NCBI GenBank assembly: GCA_016286205.1
Contig: JAEESF010000006.1
Location: forward strand, 1-64,000
DNA length: 64,000 bases
Source of the DNA: Colicola sp016286205
Lineage (GTDB): Bacteria > Bacteroidota > Bacteroidia > Bacteroidales > Paludibacteraceae
Direction of reading: 5' to 3'
Under the pieces are notes generated by a model. It was given only the letters and a program-made list of their open reading frames with translations. It searched no databases and was not told the DNA's origin. Both the position numbers and the translations under genes were made by a program. Positions 59,447-64,000 of this stretch are shown in pieces; position 1 is the stretch's first letter, and every line of letters begins with the position of its first letter.

Positions 59447-62400
59447 ATGAGTAAATTTTTACACTCTTTCACGGCGCTTTTATTAGTCTGTATGTCGCCG
59501 TTAATGGCTCAACAACTTCCGGATCCGGGATTCGAAAACTGGGATGGAGCACAATTTGCTAACAACGCTCAGCCGAAATATTGGAATTTCTCCAATGTCT
59601 CCCAAATGGGTGTTGAGAAAAACTTTGCACACAAAACAACCGGTCGCTCCGGTTCCGCACTTAAGATTCAAGACCAATGGGTTGGTGCCATGGGTATCGG
59701 CGCTACCTCCCCGGGTTACGTGGCTCTCGGCCATCCTTGGGCTTACGTCTCCAGTTTGACTACTATCGAGGATGCTACTGCCGGAACTTACGGAGGTATC
59801 AGTTGGACCTATCGCCCTGACTCTATGGTCGTTTGGATCAAGCGTTACTACGATAGCGGTGCTGATGGAGCAGATGGCGATAAGGTGCTGCAAGAGAATT
59901 ACAACCTGTTGTTCTATTCCTGGTCCGGTACTTCCAGAGGTGCAACCTACAAAGCTAAGAATGGAACTTGTACCGACATTTCTAGTGATAAGCCTGCTTA
60001 CTGCGTAGACGAGGAGTCGGATATTCGCCAGACGATGGATAAAAACGAGTGCGGTACACTTACTCAGGCCAAGCAAATCGCAGAAGGATGGGTTTATGAG
60101 AAGAAGAAATACGCCAACTGGACGCGTATTTCTGTTCCTATTTTCTATCTGAGCGATGATGCTCCTACCAAGTGTAATGTCATCCTTTCCGCGGGTAACT
60201 ATCCTAACTTCCGTGCCAACACGGGCCAGTATGCTGGTAGTACGATGGATGTGGATGATATCCAGATGATCTATTCTAGCAAGATTCAGAAACTCTATAT
60301 CAATGGTCGTGAGTGGAAAGCATTCGACCCGAATAGCACAGACGAGCAGACCTATTCCTTGGGCCTTGGAGCAACCGAGATACCTGAGATTTTTGCCGTT
60401 CGTGGTGCTGGTCGTTTGACCGCTCCTCGTGGCAATAAGTATGATTTCCCGGGACGCCGTTTGTCATCTTCCGAGTGCTCTATTCAACTGGGCCAAGTTG
60501 ATGGCGATCCTACTATCATCACAGTTACCGCTCCTGATGGCAGTTCTACCACGACTTATACTATCAAATTCGTTTCTCAGGCTAGCAGCAATGCGCGCTT
60601 GTCTGATATTAAGGTCAATGGCGAATCTGTCAACGGATTCAACGCCTATTTGACTTCTTATAACGTAGACTTGCCTTATGGTACTACCGAGGTTCCTGAA
60701 GTTACTGCCACCGCTCAAGACGCAAGTGCTACGGTTAAGGTAACCCAGGCTCCTTCTGTCAATGGCCAGGCTAGTATCTTGGTTACGGCAGGTGATGGAA
60801 CTCAACTGACTTATACTATCGATTTTTCTGTTGCAGCTCTAACTGATGTCACGCTGCGCAACATCTTCTTGGATGGTCAGCCTTTGACTGGATTCCAACC
60901 TTCTAAGTCCAACTACTCTGTTTCGTTACCTCTTGGTACGACCGAAGCTCCGACTGTTACGTGGGAATCGGCTTATCCTGATGGCGTACAGTCCATCCAG
61001 TTGCTCAACAACACTTTGGATGGTGGTGCACAAATCCAGGTTTCTATTCCTGGTACATCAAATAGCAAAACCTACAAGTTGACTTATAAGATTGAGGCTT
61101 CGTCCTACTCCTATTTGCAAGCTATCATGTTGGATGGCGAACCATTGGCTGATTTCCAACCGGAACAGACGGTTTACGCTATCACCTTGCCGCTTGGCAC
61201 AACCACTCTTCCTGCTATCACTTGGACGCAGGGCGATGCTTACCAAACGGTGAAACTCGTCGAGGGTGGAGTAGATGGCGTTACTCGTATCGAGGTAACC
61301 GCTGCTAGTGGTGCTACTACTATCTATCGTTTGCAATTCCGCACCGAGAAATCCACCAACAACGCCTTGGCGGCTATCATGTTGGATGGCGAACTTTTGG
61401 AGAACTTCAATGCGGACACGCTTAGCTATCATGTGTTGCTTCCGGCCGGAACTTCCGCTCTGCCGCAAGTAACTTATACTCAGGGCGATAACTACCAAAC
61501 AGTTAGCCTGACTATCAATCAAACTCTGCTTACCGCTCGTTTGGTAGTGGCTGCAGGCGATGGTAGCACTCGTCAATACATTATCTATTTCGAGATTCAG
61601 AAATCCGAGAACGCTTTCCTCAAGATGATTTATCTGGATGGCGCAGAATTGGCAGGTTTCGAAGCTCAGACTTTGGATTATTCGCTTGTTTGGAATGAGT
61701 CGGCTATGCCGAAGATCACGGTTCTTGCTGACGAAGGCCAGATGGTTACTATCTCTGCTCCTTCTTCTTATGGTACCGCGCGCATAGTCGTAACGCCCGA
61801 AGAGGGAACGCCTAACGTCTATCTGATTCATTTCGTTTCACCTGACCAGGTTGTTCTTCCTGCCTTCCCGGTTGATTCCTTCCCTGTAGATAACAATGCT
61901 TTGCTGTCTGCGATCTATTTGGATGGTAAGCCATTCGAGGCGTTCAACCCGAATGTATTCGACTATATTGATTCGTTGGCTTGGCGTACTACGCAAGTTC
62001 CTGCCGTTGTTCCGGTAGCTGCTACGCGTGGCCAAGTTATTACGGTTGAGCATGGCGCAGTAGGTCAGACCACCACTATTCGTGTTGTGGCTGCTGATGG
62101 CGTTACTGCTCAGACCTATCGAATCTTCTTCCCGGTAGCTAAATCTTCTTCTACAGAACTATTGTCTATCGAGATTGATGGTGTTAACTTTAACTTTGAC
62201 CCGAATCAGTATGAATATACTGTTTCCCTGCCGTACGGCACCAAGGCTGCTCCTGCGCTGACCGTTGAACGTGCTCTGCCTGAGCAGTCATTGCTGATCA
62301 CTGAATCTCCTATTGGACAGGCCTCGACTGTTGTCGTAACGGCTGAGGATGGCACGCAAGCTACTTATACTATCAATTTCGCGGTAGAATATCCTGCCGT

Positions 62401-64000
62401 TGAGAATAAGTTGTTGGCAATCATCATAGATGGTATCGGTGCGCTTGATTTGACGCAAGGCAACGATTTCACTATTGATCTGCCTTACGGCGCAAGTTCG
62501 TTAGAGGTAGTGTCTGTAACTAAGGCTTATCCTGAGCAAGAAGTACAAATCATCGAAGGTGGCGTACTCACTCCGACAACCATTACGGTTAAGTCGCTCA
62601 ATCCGAGTGAAGAAAATACCGTTTATACCATCACTCCTAATGTCAATCCGTATGATCCGGCCCAACTGTTGGATATTAAGATTGATGGAACTTCGTTGGC
62701 TCAGTTCCAACCGGGTATCTACAATTATGTGATTTCCGTTACTGGCGAAACTCCTGTTGTTACTTATACAGCCCAAGATAATGCTGATGTAACAGAAGAC
62801 GCTAGTTCTAAACATGTTATCTATGACGTAGAGGTTTTGGACGAATTCGGTGCAGTGGCATTTGCTCACCGTTATATGGTTACCTTCTTCTACCCGAATG
62901 ATATTTCGTTCGACTTAGGTTTCAACAACTGGGAAGATTTCAAGAATGACGGAACCGGCAAGACTGGTAGTCGCCCGAAAGGCTGGAACGCGCCTATTAG
63001 TGCAACTACCACAGGTGATGCGGGAACTTATGACCCGTCGTCCAATACTGCCGGTGTTACCTCACCGAAGAAAGAAGGAGCAAAGGCCGCTAAACTGGAG
63101 ACAACCTATTTGTTGACTTCGGCCGAGTCTATGCCTGGCTTCTTGTCGCTATCGCAACCTACTGTTGCTGTTGGTAAATGGTTGCTCTGGGTGTATGAGA
63201 TTCACTCCTCCTTGTCATTTGGTGACCCGATTACGTTCCGTAATACTCCGGATCAGATACAGCTTGACTATAATCTGTCTGCATATAATAGGGTTACAGG
63301 TTGGCGCTTTATCTATAGTGCTAACGGACAAAAGCAAATCAATCATGCTCAGCAGTTCAGTAGCATGGCCAAAAACACATGGTACACGCTGACCAACGAT
63401 TTGACTTATTCGGATGATTATATTCCTGCTACCTTGGAGATCCTAATTAGTTCTGCTCAATCGGACAATCTGGAAGACTATTATATCAGTTCGGATGGTA
63501 TTTCGACAAGTAAACGCCACACTTCTACTATGTATGTGGATAACTTGCGTTTCAACTATAACTCCGCTCTGAGCAATGTGACCGTGAACGGAACTACCTA
63601 TTCGTTCTCTGGCAATGCTGCTTCTGCAACAATCGATGCTGAGACACAAGGTCTGCCTACCGTTTTGTTCGGCCACCAGGTACACGACCAGATGCCTGTT
63701 GTTACATGGTCGGACGAAGTAGATGGTGTTCGCACAGCTTCTATTCGCAACTATGGTGAGAACTTGTCTTACACAGATTATTCGTTGACCGTTACTCGTC
63801 CGAAATCTGCGAACACGGCTTGTACCTATTCGGTAGAAGGCAATGACCTCAAAGTGACTAAAGGTTCGGCTTATCAGACTATCGCAATCTCGAAGAACGA
63901 CACAGCGTTTGTCATCCTCGTTACTGCAGAGTCGGGCGCTAAGCAAACCTATTATGCAGCCTTTGAGAAGGCTGGTGGTAGTTCTTCGTCGCAGCACATA
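59447..64000 (+). CDS. Large PCMD-type surface protein with repeated beta-sandwich modules (partial)
   Basis: The frame is open from ATG 59447 to the window end (1518 codons), so the C-terminus is missing. It has a signal peptide (MSKFLHSFTALLLVCMSPLM). Residues about 20-275 look like a PCMD (putative carbohydrate metabolism) domain (PDPGFENWDGAQFANNAQPK), and a second one lies at about 1152-1370 (LGFNNWEDFKNDGTGKTGSR). Between and after them about eleven modules of some 85 residues repeat the pattern L-I-LDG-F-P-Y-LP-GT-P-T (near 282, 383, 465, 553, 638, 721, 815, 902, 986, 1071, 1374). They resemble cadherin-like beta sandwiches. It is likely exported, possibly by T9SS; the sorting domain would be outside the window. 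A role in glycan binding or adhesion is inferred. Confidence 0.85.
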   Translation, partial: MSKFLHSFTALLLVCMSPLMAQQLPDPGFENWDGAQFANNAQPKYWNFSNVSQMGVEKNFAHKTTGRSGSALKIQDQWVGAMGIGATSPGYVALGHPWAYVSSLTTIEDATAGTYGGISWTYRPDSMVVWIKRYYDSGADGADGDKVLQENYNLLFYSWSGTSRGATYKAKNGTCTDISSDKPAYCVDEESDIRQTMDKNECGTLTQAKQIAEGWVYEKKKYANWTRISVPIFYLSDDAPTKCNVILSAGNYPNFRANTGQYAGSTMDVDDIQMIYSSKIQKLYINGREWKAFDPNSTDEQTYSLGLGATEIPEIFAVRGAGRLTAPRGNKYDFPGRRLSSSECSIQLGQVDGDPTIITVTAPDGSSTTTYTIKFVSQASSNARLSDIKVNGESVNGFNAYLTSYNVDLPYGTTEVPEVTATAQDASATVKVTQAPSVNGQASILVTAGDGTQLTYTIDFSVAALTDVTLRNIFLDGQPLTGFQPSKSNYSVSLPLGTTEAPTVTWESAYPDGVQSIQLLNNTLDGGAQIQVSIPGTSNSKTYKLTYKIEASSYSYLQAIMLDGEPLADFQPEQTVYAITLPLGTTTLPAITWTQGDAYQTVKLVEGGVDGVTRIEVTAASGATTIYRLQFRTEKSTNNALAAIMLDGELLENFNADTLSYHVLLPAGTSALPQVTYTQGDNYQTVSLTINQTLLTARLVVAAGDGSTRQYIIYFEIQKSENAFLKMIYLDGAELAGFEAQTLDYSLVWNESAMPKITVLADEGQMVTISAPSSYGTARIVVTPEEGTPNVYLIHFVSPDQVVLPAFPVDSFPVDNNALLSAIYLDGKPFEAFNPNVFDYIDSLAWRTTQVPAVVPVAATRGQVITVEHGAVGQTTTIRVVAADGVTAQTYRIFFPVAKSSSTELLSIEIDGVNFNFDPNQYEYTVSLPYGTKAAPALTVERALPEQSLLITESPIGQASTVVVTAEDGTQATYTINFAVEYPAVENKLLAIIIDGIGALDLTQGNDFTIDLPYGASSLEVVSVTKAYPEQEVQIIEGGVLTPTTITVKSLNPSEENTVYTITPNVNPYDPAQLLDIKIDGTSLAQFQPGIYNYVISVTGETPVVTYTAQDNADVTEDASSKHVIYDVEVLDEFGAVAFAHRYMVTFFYPNDISFDLGFNNWEDFKNDGTGKTGSRPKGWNAPISATTTGDAGTYDPSSNTAGVTSPKKEGAKAAKLETTYLLTSAESMPGFLSLSQPTVAVGKWLLWVYEIHSSLSFGDPITFRNTPDQIQLDYNLSAYNRVTGWRFIYSANGQKQINHAQQFSSMAKNTWYTLTNDLTYSDDYIPATLEILISSAQSDNLEDYYISSDGISTSKRHTSTMYVDNLRFNYNSALSNVTVNGTTYSFSGNAASATIDAETQGLPTVLFGHQVHDQMPVVTWSDEVDGVRTASIRNYGENLSYTDYSLTVTRPKSANTACTYSVEGNDLKVTKGSAYQTIAISKNDTAFVILVTAESGAKQTYYAAFEKAGGSSSSQHI

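Noticed and set aside
61058..61831. Long minus-strand open frame of 257 codons opposite the PCMD surface protein
   Set aside because: It is antisense to a repeat-rich gene with clear domains, has no promoter, and its residues are typical shadow composition (Ser/Arg-rich, no motif).

Overview
The window looks like a piece of a Bacteroidales (phylum Bacteroidota) chromosome. The evidence is the house-keeping gene content and order (rpmB-rpmG-DUF4295, rimP-nusA-infB, moxR-DUF58-bat operon, a NagB-PIG-L fusion, DUF4293, rSAM-associated lipoprotein), surface proteins with BspA leucine-rich repeats, InlB-type repeats and a type IX secretion C-terminal domain, and promoters of the Bacteroidota TTTG / TAnnTTTG type. 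Twelve promoters can be read directly, and all have exactly 20 bases between the two boxes. I cannot name genus or species.

Layout. 1-2883: a SulP anion transporter on the minus strand, bracketed by two diverged copies of a hairpin-rich intergenic repeat. 2884-8562: a 1892-residue BspA-like surface protein. 9210-9834: L28, L33 and DUF4295 behind a structured leader. 9983-16596: one tight plus-strand operon of a lipid kinase, an AmgK/RapZ-C/MurU-like sugar trio, an FAD oxidoreductase, a GT-C membrane glycosyltransferase and a GtrA protein, followed by tRNA-Lys. 16855-25001: fumarase, a degenerate LytM protein, dxr, rseP, an acyltransferase, DUF4293, an MscS channel and rlmN, with overlaps or short gaps. 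25188-34563: mostly minus-strand genes (LytTR regulator, yidC, an outer-membrane protein, deoD, kdsB, mfd). 35203-40921: a T9SS-sorted adhesin and a small protein with a PIGD-type C-terminal anchor. 41060-47110: rimP-nusA-infB and an S/T-rich lipoprotein. 47147-55471: the complete Bat (aerotolerance-type) operon on the minus strand. 55610-64000: two small lipoproteins, an unrecognised basic protein, the NagB-PIG-L fusion and the first 1518 codons of a large PCMD-type surface protein that runs off the window.

The most unusual property of the window is its repeat biology. Short hairpin elements with covarying stems, and low-complexity heptamer arrays, occur between genes and also inside conserved genes in frame. 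Mfd alone carries at least six such insertions; the MurU-like, AmgK-like and MscS genes carry others. In addition, two copies of an unrecognised structured element (about 92 bases) are present. One sits in the spacer behind the SulP gene inside a large multi-branch fold; the other lies directly against the nusA start codon. Three AT-rich palindromes of the form TATAC-N3-GTATA lie upstream of surface-protein or orphan genes.

All functional calls are from reading motifs by eye. No database search was run, and family names given from memory are marked as such.
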